64,000 nt of DNA from Owenia fusiformis (lineage: Eukaryota; Annelida; Polychaeta; Sabellida; Oweniidae): assembly GCA_903813345.2 (NCBI GenBank), contig CAIIXF020000004.1, positions 18,585,513 through 18,649,512 of the forward strand. Reading direction: 5' to 3'. The position numbers were made by a program, and so were the translations under genes. This document shows positions 35,935 through 48,060 of this stretch, piece by piece. Under the pieces are notes generated by a model. That model did no database searches, was not told the DNA's origin, and saw only the letters and a list, made by a program, of their open reading frames with translations. Every line of letters begins with the position of its first letter. Position 1 is the first letter of the stretch.

Positions 35935-36215
35935 TCAGAAAATGTGACTCAAAAACAGTTAAAAGTTGGACTTTTAGAAGGGTCACCAGACAGAATCTAT
36001 TGCATTTTTCAGAAAGTATGCCAATTATATTATTTGAAATTATAGAAGCTTTTGAAAATTTGAATTCATTCCTAAAAATAGAAAAAATGAGAAAACTGCT
36101 TTAGAAAGCAATCCATTCTCTTTTTATGATCACAATTTTTGTTTCGGACAACTTTTCAAAATTTCAAAGCTCCTATGACATGTATGATTTAGAGTATTAT
36201 ATTGGGCACATTTTC
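35935..36215. repeat. Decayed partial copy of the 34433-35186 foldback element
   Basis: AAAATGTGACTCAAAAACAG, GACAGAATCTATTGCATTTT and TTTCGGACAACTTTTCAAAA correspond in order to the arm of the intact element, with many substitutions. Confidence 0.6.
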
Positions 36216-37489
36216 TGAGAAGTCTTTTACATGATCGATGTTTAGGGTCATTTATTCATGCAAACTAGAGAGAGTATGAGAATATTAATTAATCCAATCT
36301 GAGTAATAGTGTCAAAGGAATTGACAAAATTTTTAAAATTACCTCCTGTTCAAGTTGCAATCATTTTTATAGATTATATTGATAGATTTAATATCACTGA
36401 ATATGCTAATGCTTGTTGAGAGCCACACAACATTACCGTTTATCATTTATTAGAGATTTAAGCAGGGGTCAATTTTTTAAAGAAATAATCGTTTTAAAAG
36501 ATTTCTCATGAATAGATAATAAATAAGTACAAAAGGTATGAATTATTATATATCAAGAGCATAATGTAAAATTTCAACTGAAAAGTTAGATCAAAATGGA
36601 ATCCAAGTTCACAGTGGGGGGTATAACTCATCAAACACTGTATAATTTTTTTAAAGCTTATTGTTACAGCCTTATGTTTTTAATTTGCTTTTGTTAGTTG
36701 GGATTATATCATTGACCATTTATGAATTTTTGTACACCATACAAGATTACAGAACTTCATTTATGAACGATTTCATCAGGGGTCTATTTTATGAGAATTA
36801 TATATTTTTCCGGATAGTTCTTAGATGGAAAGCTAGGACATTGTTACGATTAAATTACATCATTTAGGTGTATAAACCATGAAAACAGGTTTCATACTGA
36901 TGTCTACAGCCTAATTAGTATAAAGCCATGTCAAAAATGGGAGGGACATTGACCAGTCCAGTTGGGGATCTTTATTACTTATGTGATTTCAATATTACAA
37001 TAATGTTGGTTGGTATCATTATAAACAGGCCCTTAATAAGTGTAGACTATTATAAATACGTTGACAGCAAGAAGATTTATACAATTTAAACTGTAAAATG
37101 CATGAGATAACATTTGGGCTCTAAAATCACAATGATTGGTATGACTAATCAAATGTTTACTTTTTAAGTAATTTTTTAAGAAAAAAATATTGGGCGAGGC
37201 GGTATTAATTTATTTCAATAGAGCGTTTGCAGAGGGGGAGAAACACCAGGGTTCAAAGATGACATACGCTTATAATGTAAATCTGTATTGAGATGACATC
37301 GTCACTGATTGGTCAAAAGTCGACAAACAAATGACGTCATCAATGGCGGTTTCAAAATTTTCGAAATACGCTTTGAATAATATTATGTTCATTTCTGGCA
37401 TGTTAACTAATATCATAGCTTCTCATTTCACAACAAGATAAAGAAATGTGTACGGAATATGACTATGTCAATTAAAACATCCCATCGAA
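36216..37489. other. AT-rich interval, no gene recognised
   Basis: A 68-codon plus frame (36661-36867) is hydrophobic but has no family resemblance. I see no repeats of note. Confidence 0.35.
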
Positions 37490-38720
37490 GTGTAGTATTT
37501 GATTCTAATATTTTTCATTATTATGGACCTCTGTTAAACCCCTCAATGATAAATAAACGGTAATGTTGATAGGTCCTCAGCGGCTGAAAACGTATGTAGG
37601 AATACATGTTTTATCATCTGAACATATCATTTAACAATTGGCGGATCAACCAAAAACAAGATGATGTTAAAAGAAAGTGAACTAAATGGAACCATTATTC
37701 TAAATCATTTTGAATGCAAGATATAGTCAGACAGACGATCTTAGTTTCAATTAAACAGATAAAATCAATATGTCATACTAATAAACTTTCCAAAAGCCAA
37801 TAAAGGAGTAGATAATCTGTTGTAAACTTCAAAAATATCAAAATCTAATATTTTTGTTTACCCCTCTTAAACATCTCAATAATAAGGAAACGCTAATGTT
37901 GAAAGGTGGAAATGTATATAGGAATACAAGGGCCGATCAAAAAGTTTCTTACCGTTGGCTCTCAATTTTATAATAAGAGGAGTTGGAAGCTCGGACTTTA
38001 ACATGAGACAGGATAGTTAGTTTACTTGAAACTGGACGAGTTTCATATATATTGGTTAATTGGTAGTGACAAAGAGTCAATTCATATTTTCAATGACAAA
38101 GTTAGGTGGAGTAGCGTTATATATAAAATATCTGCTGAATTGTGGTTCTGGAAATTTACAGACATTGTTTCAAACCTCTCATACAAAGGCCTTAAACATG
38201 TGTTTTTGGATCGAGTGGACAGATATAGGAAGTGCTTTGCAACTGGGGTTGAATATTTTTTATGAGAATGAATATTAGCAGAAAAACATGATTAAACTAC
38301 ACTCTGTTGAAAGATGACACTACTTAGTGTTAGAAATTTCCAAAACTGCAGCTTAGCACATTTTTTTGTAAAAAACGCTGCTCCACCTAATTCAATCATT
38401 GAAAATATGTATTGACTCTGTGTCACTACCAATGAACCAATTTAAATGAAATTAATGACAATCTCCAGCAAACTTACTACCCTGCCTCATGTAAAATCTA
38501 GAGCCAACGGTAAGAAACTTTTTGATCGGCCCTTGTATATGCATGATGTTTTATCATTCAAACATCAATTGAAAACAATTGGCAGATCAACAAAAAACAA
38601 GATGATGTTAAAAGAAAATGAACTAAATGGAATCATTGTTTTTAATCATTTTGAATGCAAATTATAATCAGACAGATTTAATTTTCAATTAAACAGATAA
38701 AAACAATACATCATACTAAC
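37490..38720 (+). repeat. Tandem ~331-bp monomers, first block, split by a mariner-like insertion
   Basis: The monomer carries CCCCTCAATAATAAGTAAAC, GGTAATGTTGA, ATTGGCAGATCAAC, AACAAGATGATGTTAAAAG and AATCATTTTGAATGCAA in this order. The first copy starts near 37490 and the next near 37830. The second is cut at 37925 by the element 37927-38535 and continues at 38538 to about 38718. Confidence 0.85.
37927..38535 (+). mobile_element. Mariner-like non-autonomous element inserted at TA in the monomer array
   Basis: The TIRs of ~34 bp begin CAAGGGCCGATCAAAAAGTT and include ACCGTTGGCTCT. TA lies on both sides (37925-37926 and 38536-38537). Joining the flanks gives 'aggaata/tatg...gttttatcat', which matches the uninterrupted monomers ('aggaatatatgttttatcat'). 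Inner sub-terminal inverted blocks pair 38040-38110 with 38370-38440. The 79-codon frame at 38026-38265 ends DRVDRYRKCFATGVEYFL, which resembles the W..R..KCI...G.YFE C-terminus of mariner transposases. This suggests an internally deleted relic. There is no catalytic domain. Confidence 0.85.
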
Positions 38721-39480
38721 TAGAAAATGGCAACTCAACTGAGTAGCAAATCCCAACGAACACTATATAAATCATCAATCTGTACATTCACAATGTTTAC
38801 CATCTACTCCTTTCTTCAATTAATATTTTAGATCATTGTAACCATACTTTCAAGATAACACTAAGTAATGGCGAATTTCTGCTCTAGTCAGCTATTTTGA
38901 ATTTTCAGAGGCACAAATCCGAAAAACAATGCCATAATTGTAATCTACTCTGAAATTTCTTCAATTTGTTAAGAGATCAGAAAATAATTTCGAAATCCTG
39001 CATTAGACAGCCATTTTGAATTCTTTGAGGCCCAAATCGGAAAAACGCTACAATATTTGCAATCTACTCTAAATTGCCTTTCATTTGAGTATAATAAAGC
39101 TATACTTCAAAAACATCTCAAAATTAATGCAAATTTGTGTTTTTTACGGCCTCTGGAGGTCAGGGTGAAAAATCCAGGATATATGTAGAATAGATAGATA
39201 TTGTTAATATACTACAAAATTTCAAATAATATTGTTTCTTATTTTGGTTTAAATGAAAAACATAAGGTTTTTGCGAAAAATTCCCATCATTTTTAAAATG
39301 GCGGCCATCTTGAAAAATCCTTTTTGCGTAAAACTATTCACAAATATACATCTTTCCACCAAATATGAAAAAACGAGTCTACTAGTATTCAAGTTATCTT
39401 CCGGACAGACGAACGGACTGACTGACTGACTGACGGACGGAGGGCTTCACTATATCCCTCTGAACTTCGTCCGTTGAGAT
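38720..39480. mobile_element. Second insertion in the array, ~760 bp, type unknown
   Basis: The monomer sequence stops at CATACTAA (about 38717) and resumes at AACTTTCCAAAAGC (about 39484). The inserted DNA holds two ~110-bp diverged repeats (GCCATTTTGAATTCTTTGAG type, near 38890 and 39005) and a GAAAAATCCTTTTTGCG block. It ends in a GACT/GACG microsatellite followed by GAACTTCGTCCGTTGAGATA. No coding frame was seen. The boundaries are inferred only from where the monomer breaks. Confidence 0.55.
39412..39441 (+). repeat. GACT/GACG microsatellite
   Basis: GAACGGACTGACTGACTGAC then TGACGGACGG. Similar tracts are common near the ends of interspersed repeats in marine invertebrates; I state this from general knowledge. 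Confidence 0.8.
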
Positions 39481-39483
39481 AGT

Positions 39484-40690
39484 TAACTTTCCAAAAGCTG
39501 ATTAATGAGTAGATTATCTGTTGTAAACTTCAAAAATATCAAAATCTAATATTTTTGTTGACCCCTGTTAAACCCCTCAATAATAAGTAAACGGTAATGT
39601 TGACAGGTCCTCAACAGGTGAAAATGTATGTGGTAATATATGTTTTATCATTTAAACATATCAAAATAATTGGCAGATCAACAAAAAAACAAGATGATGT
39701 TAAAAAAAGTGAACTAAAAGGAACCATTATTTTCAATCATTTTGAATGCAAAATATAATCAGACAAATGATCTTTTTTTCAATTAAACAGATAAAATCTA
39801 TAGGTCATGCTAATAAGCTTCCCAAAAACGGATTCATAAGTAGATAATCCGTTGTAACCTTCAAGAATATCAAAATCTAATATTTTTTGTGGACCCCTGT
39901 CAAACCCCTCAATAATAAGTAAATGGTAATGTTGACAAGTGCTCAACATGTGAAAACGTATGTAGGAATATATACGTTTAAACATATCAAAACAATTGGC
40001 AGATCAACAAAAACAAGATGATGTTAAAAGAAAGTGAACTAAATGGAACAATTAATTTTAATCATTTTAAATGCAAAATATAGTCAGACAGGTGATCTTA
40101 TTTTCAATTAAACAGATAAAATCAATATGTCATGCTAATAACCTTCCCAAAAACGGATTCATAAGTAGATAATCCGTTGTAACCTTCGAGAATATCAAAA
40201 TCTAGTATTTTTTATTTTTTTGTGGACCCCTGTCAAACCCCTCAATAATAAGTAAATGGTAATGTTGACAAGTGCTCAACATGTGAAAACGTATGTAGGA
40301 ATATATGTTTTATCATTTTAAGATATCAAAACAATTGGCAGATCAACAAATAACAAGATGATGTTAAAGAAAGTGAACTTAATGGAACAATTATTTTAAA
40401 TCATTTTGAATGCAAAATATAATCAGACAGACGATCTTATTTACAATTAAACAGATAAAATCAATATGTCATGCTAATAACCTTCCCAAAAACCAATTCA
40501 TAAGTAGATAATCCGTTGTAAACTTCAAAAATATCAAAATCTGATATTTTAAAATTTTTGTGGACCCCTGTTAAACCACTCAATAATAAGTAAACGGTAA
40601 TGTTGACGAGTGCTCAACAAGTGAAAACGTATGCAGGAATATGTGTTTTATCATTTAAACTCATCAAAACGATTGCTTGGTTCTTCAAAA
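39484..40690 (+). repeat. Tandem ~331-bp monomers, second block, about 3.7 copies
   Basis: CAATAATAAGTAAA marks occur near 39578, 39910, 40240 and 40580, giving spacings of about 332, 331 and 340 bp. Later copies carry small insertions (TTTTTTATTTTT near 40207). The frame at 39779-39985 is a repeat by-product. Confidence 0.9.
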
Positions 40691-42502
40691 AGAGAGGTTT
40701 ACTTAGATTTTGAATATCAAATAGATTTGGATCAAGTGTTATAAAGAATCTGATCTTCTTAACTTACTTAACTTCGAGCATGCAGATAAATATTCAATGG
40801 ATTTACATAAAATGCAGTGTTCCTGTGACACTGGCATTTATTTTTTAATGATCAAGAAAGTACTTTGCACCCTCCCGCCAAGTTAGGAAGAAGCCATAGC
40901 TTTCATTCTGGTACACATCGCATCTAGAAACATGTCTGTGTCTATCATGTAAGACGAGAGGGTCAAGGTATTCCATGATGGAGCATTTTGGAAACCCTTC
41001 TTAGAAATTGCTATGCTGAAAATGGGCTATTGGTATACACTGTGTACAAGTAATGCAGATTGCTCCGATTTTCACTACGGCGCCATGCCGATTGAGTATT
41101 TTGTTCAAAATTGAATACAATATTGAACAAACGGAGAAAATGTGACCCAGGCATCAGTGTAGTATGAATTTATTTTGTTAGGATGCCAGTCACTCTTGAT
41201 GCCAGTACTAAGTTTGCAAACATGCATGTCAACCATGGCCAATTAGAAAACGGCACCCCTTCTATATGATAATATAAACCCCTTCCTACACCTTGGTTTA
41301 GCTTTGGATCACTATGCTATCACCATGTGGCAGAAATGCATTCTGATTGGATATAAATGATCACATGACTTAGTTCAATAAGGTATCAGGAGATGACATG
41401 CCAAAATGTAAAATCTCTAATTGTAGAACGTATCGACCACGAGAACATTTTGAGCATGTTGGGGACCTACATTACATACGTCTGACAAACAGCTTTCATT
41501 CCCTATATGGCACACCTTCTACTAAGAGTTGCATCATTGACTAAATCTGAGACAAAGGCCCTGTGTCCCGAGGATTTTGACTGAAATTTGGCCATTTTCG
41601 CCCAAATCTAACTAAATTGCAGTTTCCCTCACACCTGTATTTTGAAATAAATATTGCTACAATGTAGCAATTTAAAGATCACACATGCTTACTGTTTCTG
41701 TCGACCTGACACGTGTATCTAGCCTGTAAAAATGAAAAATCGCTACATTGTAGCAATTTCACTGAGATATGGGCCCTGAAAATCATGTAATTTTAGCAAA
41801 AAATGAAGAAATAACCTGCAATTTTGACGAAATTTCAGAGGGCTTTCTTTCATGCATGACCCTCCACGGGCCTCTTATGACCATTCTTATACTCACAGAA
41901 GGGTTGGAAGTGATTTCAAATCATTGTTTGCCCTACGCAGAACGAAAAAATCGATTCTGTTCTCAAATTCTGCTAGAATATTGGTCTCTGGCCAACTAGC
42001 AGACAATTTTAGGCCTCATATTAAGGTATGAGTACCGTAATCCAACACCAAATTCGAAAATTCATAACAATACTTTGCACATATGGCGTTCGTGACCAAC
42101 TATAAAACGCTTACCCCCCATAGTGTTATATATCAAAATGTACCTGTTCATATAGGGGTTCGATTGATCTACATCAAATTATAGGGAGTCAGGTTACTTT
42201 TTGAGATATCAGCGTCCATTTATTGTAACTCGCGTTTGCCACCACTTCCTCAATTCTTATATGACGGGCAAACGCGTAGTAAACATGCTCACGTCGGAAC
42301 TATTTTTGACCTACATCGCTATTTTCGTAATTCAAATGAAAGTTGAACTCCTCTTCTTTATTTTGATACCAAATAGTGGCATACTAGGTACCCTAGAAGC
42401 CAACTATGGCGTTATTTAGAACAATACCACGGGTTTTTAAATGGACTATATAGGGGTCATACCTTTTGGCGGATGGATATGGAACCTCATACCTTGAGTC
42501 GG
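40691..42502. other. Interval without recognised gene
   Basis: The frames at 41769-41999 and 42201-42419 have no recognisable domain. TTGCTACAATGTAGCAATTT at about 41651-41673 and CGCTACATTGTAGCAATTT near 41740 are two short palindromic words about 90 bp apart. Confidence 0.4.
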
Positions 42503-42900
42503 GGCAATCTGCGCGAGATTCGGTTTTTACTTGGTTCGGTTTTTCATTAAAGGAAGTACTTTATTCCCATGATTCAAAGTGCCTTTCTGACATCGGTTCG
42601 GTTTAAGTTTGTACAACACACGTCTACAAATCCAGGCAGGTTGAGATAATGTCATTACATTTGTTTTGGGTGTACACTTTTTGTTTTGGCACTAAACAAA
42701 AATATTCCCGCACTATATGGTGCATTATGGGTAGGGACTGCTGTGAAATAATGAACGTAAGTGACATCTATCTCAAATTAAATGTTCTTATCAGTTAATA
42801 ATTGCGCATGCGTTATAATAATTTGAACCAATCAAATTGCTGGATTTGATGCGCATGCGCTAAAAACCGAACCAGAAAATGGAATCTCGCGCAGATTGCC
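42503..42900. mobile_element. 398-bp MITE with GGCAATCTGCGCGAGATTC ends
   Basis: GGCAATCTGCGCGAGATTC at 42503 is exactly mirrored by GAATCTCGCGCAGATTGCC ending at 42900. Pairing continues imperfectly inward (CGGTTTTTAC and TTCGGTTTTT against AAAAACCGAACC). The interior includes GCATGCGC-type words and no ORF. I could not identify a clear target duplication. Confidence 0.85.
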
Positions 42901-42959
42901 TCTAGTGCATACCTTGTACCATACATGAGAGCTCTTCAAACGAGAGTTTACTAAACTGA

Positions 42960-43467
42960 ACGAAAACTTAACGTTATCGCGTATTGGTATATTGCAAACG
43001 GGTTTAAACTGATTAAGAACGTATTTAACACTGCTGATGAACGAGTTAACAAAAATATAGCTATCACACCAAACAAGTTGCCACTGCGTTCTCCAAAACT
43101 GGTTTTAAACTGTGTGCGAACGGAATGAACGTAGCTGCAACTTTCTAAGGTCTATTTACGAACTTTACGAACGTTCTCAGACGGGAATGTGGTTTTAGAA
43201 TTTTGAATTGATTCAAAATTCGATGGCGACCATGCCGTTCTGTAATCAGGTCATGTTTTCTAGACTAAGGGACGCGTTCTACTACGTTGCACACCGACGT
43301 GGTGCGACCTGAACGAACTGCGAACGAGATGGACGTATTGAAGACTGTTTAAGAACGAAGAAGCTAATTATTTCAGACATATTTCCCGACCACAGCCAGA
43401 TTGAGCCCGTTTTACGACGTTTTCGTAGGACTGGCAAGAACGGGTAAGAACTAGTTTGGTGTGATAG
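42960..43467. mobile_element. TIR element rich in CGTTC/GAACG words; copy B, inverted to copy A
   Basis: CTATCACACC at 43071 and its complement ending 43467 bound the core (397 bp, against 439 in copy A). The sequence between 42985 and 43071 (CAAACGGGTTTAAACTGATT AAGAACG) is shared with copy A outside the core, so the mobile unit is larger than the core. It contains the same near-palindrome GAATTTTGAATTGATTCAAA. Confidence 0.75.
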
Positions 43468-43506
43468 GGGGGTCGGTTCTAGATGCGTACAGTATGGCTG
43501 GCTAAG

Positions 43507-43567
43507 TGGTACAAAGTTACGTCGTTAAACCTTACGGTCGTAAACATAACGACGTAACTTTGTACCA
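43507..43567. repeat. Perfect 21-bp stem, 19-nt loop hairpin
   Basis: TGGTACAAAGTTACGTCGTT plus A (43507-43527) is exactly complementary to 43547-43567. It lies 40 bp from the end of TIR element copy B. A 72-codon plus frame (43506-43724) starts inside it and has no recognisable domain. Confidence 0.9.
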
Positions 43568-44709
43568 TCTTGTGAAGATTGTAATAAAGGCTAACGCGCA
43601 CTTAAAAAGTAATATATTCAAATTAATACTAGAGCTAAAGGGCACACAAGATAACAATCATAAGATAGTAATGACAAGTGAACAAGCAAAACAAAAAGTT
43701 GGAGGTAATTCGAACTCGTTTTGATCAGGTCATTTTTCTGGCATATCTCACTGCCCAAAGCGCCATTCGCTAACCTAACAACTGCAAGAAGCTATAGGTG
43801 GGCAAATTCACGATGATTGATATTTTCAAATATATTCAAATTCTATTATTCTACCAAAGCCTGCGCCAAATGTGTTAGTATCAACGACACTTAATGTGTG
43901 CTAATTTAATGTCAACACAACTGGTTACCATGACTATGCGATATCTACTGAATAAATACTGCTTATTGATTCTTAAAAACAGCTTTAATAATGATTACAC
44001 TGGACAAACAGGTTGGAATTAACACATAATAATCAGCGATTACTTTTTTAGAATAATCATTAATAACCAGACATAGTCTGGTCCTGACCTAATTATAACT
44101 TTTAAAGGCTAGATTACCAACTGATTATTGAGACTGATTAAACTTCAAAGGGCTAATTACAAATGACACGGCTGGAATATTAATCTCTTGTCTAAATAAA
44201 ATGATCAACCTGTCTGAGATAGGAAGTATCTTTCAAAACTTTCATATGATTTCCAATATCTTGTCATTTTGATGAAAATTTGTTGTAATTTAGATGCGAA
44301 ACCTGAAAAGAAATATGATTCAAGTTAGGCAACTTTTAGAGAAAGTATTTGTATATTCTGAACCGTCAAGAACGGTAATCATTTAAAAAAGCTAATAATA
44401 TCATTAGTATTGTGTAAATAACGTCCCTAATACCTTTTTATTACAGGTCGTGTAGACCATTGTTTGCTGTTGCCTGATTCATAGCGATAGCATTGACTTT
44501 TGCACGTTTGCACATTTGCATTGACGATGCGGCTTTTTAATAGATCTCATATCTTAGATGCGTCCAAAAAGTACTGGAAGTCCTAACATATTTTCACATG
44601 TACTCCTCCTATTCATTTGGCAATTCAGTTGTAAACTTTCTGTTGAAAAAATAAATCTTCCAGATTTGTTGGATTTTCTTGCAGAGATCGCCTACTCCTC
44701 CTCCGTTCA
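43568..44709. other. Interval without recognised gene
   Basis: The words AATAATCAG and AATAACCAG near 44030-44140 recur at 45430-45680, on the far side of the 63-bp minisatellite. No coding features were found. Confidence 0.35.
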
Positions 44710-44731
44710 TTTTGTCCGATCACCGGGCGTG

Positions 44732-45262
44732 ATCTTACACAATTGTTTATAGGCTTTTGATATAGCGCTACATGACCTGTGATTTTTCACTGTAATGTTA
44801 CATACTTGTTTATAGGCCTGTGATATAGCACTACAGGGCCTGTAATTTTTCATCGTAATCTTACATATTTGTTTATAGGCCTGTGATATAGCACTACAGG
44901 GCCTGTAATTTTTCACTGTAATCTTACAAACTTGTTTATAGGCCTGTAATATAGCAGTTTGTGACCTGTGATTTTTCACTGTTATCTTACATATTTGTCT
45001 ATAGGCCTGTGATATAGCACTACATGGCCTGTGATTTTTCATAGTAATCTTACATTCTTGTTTATAGGCCTGTAATATAGCAGTTTGTGGCCTGTGATTT
45101 TTCACTGTTATCTTACATATTTGTCTATAGGCCTGTGATATAGCACAACATGGCCTGTGATTTTTTCACTGTAATCTTACATATTTGTCTATAGGCATGC
45201 AGTAAAGCAGTTCATGACATGTGAATTGTCACTGTTATCTTATCTTTGTTTATAGGCCTTAC
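44732..45262 (-). repeat. 63-bp minisatellite, about 8 copies, open in one minus frame
   Basis: The unit is built on TTATAGGCCTGTGATATAGC, ACTACAGGGCCTGTGATTTT and TCACTGTAATCTTACAT. Most copies are exactly 63 bp, so a minus-strand frame at 44707-45105 (132 residues) reads as a 21-residue repeat: CSAISQAYKQVCKITVKNHR and close variants. Two unit types (QTAILQ and CSAISQ) partly alternate. An extra T near 45165 breaks the frame in the upstream copies. No signal, domain or known repeat family was recognised, so I call it a minisatellite. Confidence 0.85.
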
Positions 45263-45429
45263 AGACAGCTAAATAAAATGAAAATAAAATCTAACATTAA
45301 TGAAATTATAAAAATATGTTTCTTTCATTTGGTTGACAGTGAACTTAAAAAATATGATGTTTGAATAAAAAATTCAATTTCGCAAAAAGTCATATTCTTA
45401 AGCTAAACAAAAGCTACTTTGTTTATTCA

Positions 45430-45690
45430 ACGGATAATAATTGGAAGGACTGGATGGATAAGTGGCAGACAGTTCTTAATTCCTAATGAAAACAAATAAT
45501 AATCACTTGACTCGATAATCAGTTCGATTTTTTGCCATTGGCTACACATTAATAAGAATTTATTACGTAATAACCAGTTAAAACACTGGTTATTGTTGAT
45601 TAATAAGTCTCGATAATCAGTGATAACCAGCAATAATAATCTCGATAATAGGTTTTAACCAGATAATAATCATTTATTCCCGGATTATTT
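45430..45690. repeat. Cluster of TAATAACCAG / CTGGTTATT words
   Basis: Several copies of GATAATCAG, TAACCAG and AATAATAATC occur, including a small hairpin TAACCAG...CTGGTTA at about 45571-45594. No clear period was found. Confidence 0.4.
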
Positions 45691-45766
45691 GAATGTGATT
45701 AAAATTGTTTTTAGTCACTGTTATTTTAAACAAAAAAACAAATTTTCAAAATCAAATGTATTGCGT

Positions 45767-46311
45767 GCTTCGATAGTTTCGAACTTGTTAATAAAGTATG
45801 TTTGCAACCAGCTCTCAAAAGGGGGATGTTTGATAATTCATAATCATAAAAATAATACGTTTTCAAATGTCAATATGATTCCCCAACACATGTTTGACAC
45901 ATTCAATTTACGTAGAAACTAGATGCAGTTGAGAATTTGTATGACAATCATTTAAATACACCATTGGATTGGTTTCATTCTCAAAATAATCATTTGAACT
46001 TGTATTGGTGCATGGCTATCTTAATATTTTGAGGATACAAAATATTAGACAACAAAACATAAATTCACTACAAAATTAACAATATTTCGTCTGATGTTTT
46101 TGTTGTCTGTCATTTAAAAGGTAACCCCTAGGGGCACTTTCTGGCGACGCTTTCAACAAATTATGCATCAAAAACATATCAACAATGTTAATTCAACCAG
46201 TGTGTGGGAGGATACAAAGCATATGGACATAATTCTGTTTTGAAATATCATCCCCCTTTTGAGAGCTGGTTACAAACATACTTTATTAACAAGTTGGAAA
46301 TTATCGAAGCA
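45767..46311. mobile_element. Foldback/MITE-like inverted repeat, ~72-bp arms
   Basis: GTGCTTCGATAGTTTCGAAC to GGGGGATGTTTGATAATTC (45767-45837) is mirrored at about 46240-46311, with a few mismatches. The ~400-bp centre has no gene. The arms may extend further outward at lower identity. Confidence 0.7.
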
Positions 46312-46394
46312 CATGATACATTATTGTGATATGTTGTCTGATTTTATACTAGCAAACACAAGAACCCAAACGTACACCACCCAGCTATGGATAC

Positions 46395-46625
46395 AAAACT
46401 TCAGTTTTGGTGCTAAAGAATGCCAGCTATGGTACATATAACTTCAGTTATGGTGCTTAAAGAACGTCAGCTATGGTACATAAAAATCCTCGAGTATGGT
46501 GCTTAAAGTAAGCCAGCTAGGGTAAATAAAACTTCAGTTATGGAGTTTAAAGAACGTCAGTTATGGTACCTACAAAACTTCAGTCATGGTGCTTGAAAAA
46601 GTCAGCGGTAAATACAAAACCATAG
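46395..46625 (+). repeat. ~45-bp minisatellite, about 5 degenerate units
   Basis: AACTTCAGTTATGGTGCTTA then AAGAACGTCAGCTATGGTAC and ATA repeats with length changes. The frame at 46259-46441 is not supported as a gene. Confidence 0.75.
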
Positions 46626-46637
46626 TTATTGTATATC

Positions 46638-46716
46638 CACGCCCGGTGATCGTACAAAAAGAAATCGCCTAATCCCCCCCCCCCCCTCCATCATTTTTGT
46701 ACGATCACCGGGCGTG
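46638..46716. mobile_element. 79-bp hairpin element with poly(C) loop and ATATC duplication
   Basis: A perfect 23-bp inverted repeat (46638-46660 and 46694-46716, starting CACGCCCGGTGATCGTAC) surrounds a 33-nt loop containing a run of 13 C. ATATC flanks both sides (46633-46637 and 46717-46721). The end sequence also occurs alone at 44710-44734 (TTTTGTCCGATCACCGGGCG). It looks like a miniature transposon end pair. Confidence 0.7.
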
Positions 46717-47764
46717 ATATCAGTACTTGCTAAAATTGGTTGGAAGTGAAGCATATCGTTTTCGGTAATATTCGTTAATTGTTCTATCATTAATCACGTG
46801 TTCTATTACTGTACATCACTAAGTGTCAATGAGATTATTATGTACTAATTCAAATAAATGAAATTACGCTTATTATTTTCAAATTACAGCGCTCGTGGTC
46901 ATCTATCAATTTCCTTTCTTATGAATTCTATCTTTGCATCATCCAGACTGGTTTCACTGCTACCTCCTCAGCTAAATGAAAATAAATAATATGCATTCAG
47001 ATTAAGGATGGCTTCGATGCCCCGAGTTCAGAGACCTTACAATTATGACGTCAAAATACTTCTGAAAATCGTATAACTGTCCCCTCAGTTTTATGCGATT
47101 ACGCCCCCGCAGCATAATTCCGCATATTTTGCCTTTGCCCAACATCACGTCTAACGTCTTTCAGGCACGGTCTGATAGGCTATATGACAATTAGTGTATC
47201 CCTTGCTATTTTGCATCGGGAGATAAAAATAGGTTCATTCATCTACTTGCCAACTAGTCCAGTCAAAGTAACATTTGACCCAAAACTAATTGCAATAGTA
47301 ATAAAATGTTGTTTTTCCAATTCATATAAATATATGAAATGACATACTAAAAATCTACCGAAATCTATTAAGTGGAACATGTAAAAAAATCATTTTTGGT
47401 ACCCCCTCCCCTTGAAAAACAGACCCCCCTAAGGAAAAAATTATTTTTCAAATGCCTGCAATTTTTTTTAAGTAATTTTACAATTTCTTGCTTGTAATAA
47501 GGTATCCCAATCTGTGTATCTCTTTACCTTTGATATTCAGAGTGAATAAGAATATTTTTAACCCTTATTCATCTGAAATTTTGCATTAAATGCGCACGGT
47601 AATTTTATAAGAACGCCATTATATTCCTAAATAGCGACTTAATCATGTATAAAAAAAATCCCAGTTTTACCTTATTATGTAATACATACATATACAAAGC
47701 GAGAGAATTTTGCATCTATTATTTGTTGAGAAAAAAAATCATAACTTTCGAAAAAAAATTAAAA

Positions 47765-48060
47765 AAATTAGGGGTAGGCATTCATTCGCTTCACTTATTT
47801 TTAAATCACTGGGAGAATTTAGATCATTAACCCCTAAGGACTTTATAATGAAAGCATATATATATTATGTATGCCTTAAATATAATATAAATATATATAA
47901 AGTCATGATTTTTTAAAACAAATTGAAAAATAGGGGTAGGCCTTCATTTGTTTCACTTATTTTTAAATCACTAGGAGAATTGAGACCAATAACCCTTATG
48001 GACTTGAAAATGAAATCTTATTAATATTATATACACTATAAATATGATATAGGTAGCTGG
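47765..48060 (+). repeat. Two tandem copies of a 162-bp unit
   Basis: AGGGGTAGGCATTCATTCG through TTTTTAAATCACTGGGAGAA to AATGAAA occurs at 47770 and again at 47932. The overlapping frames 47645-47916 are not supported as coding. Confidence 0.8.
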
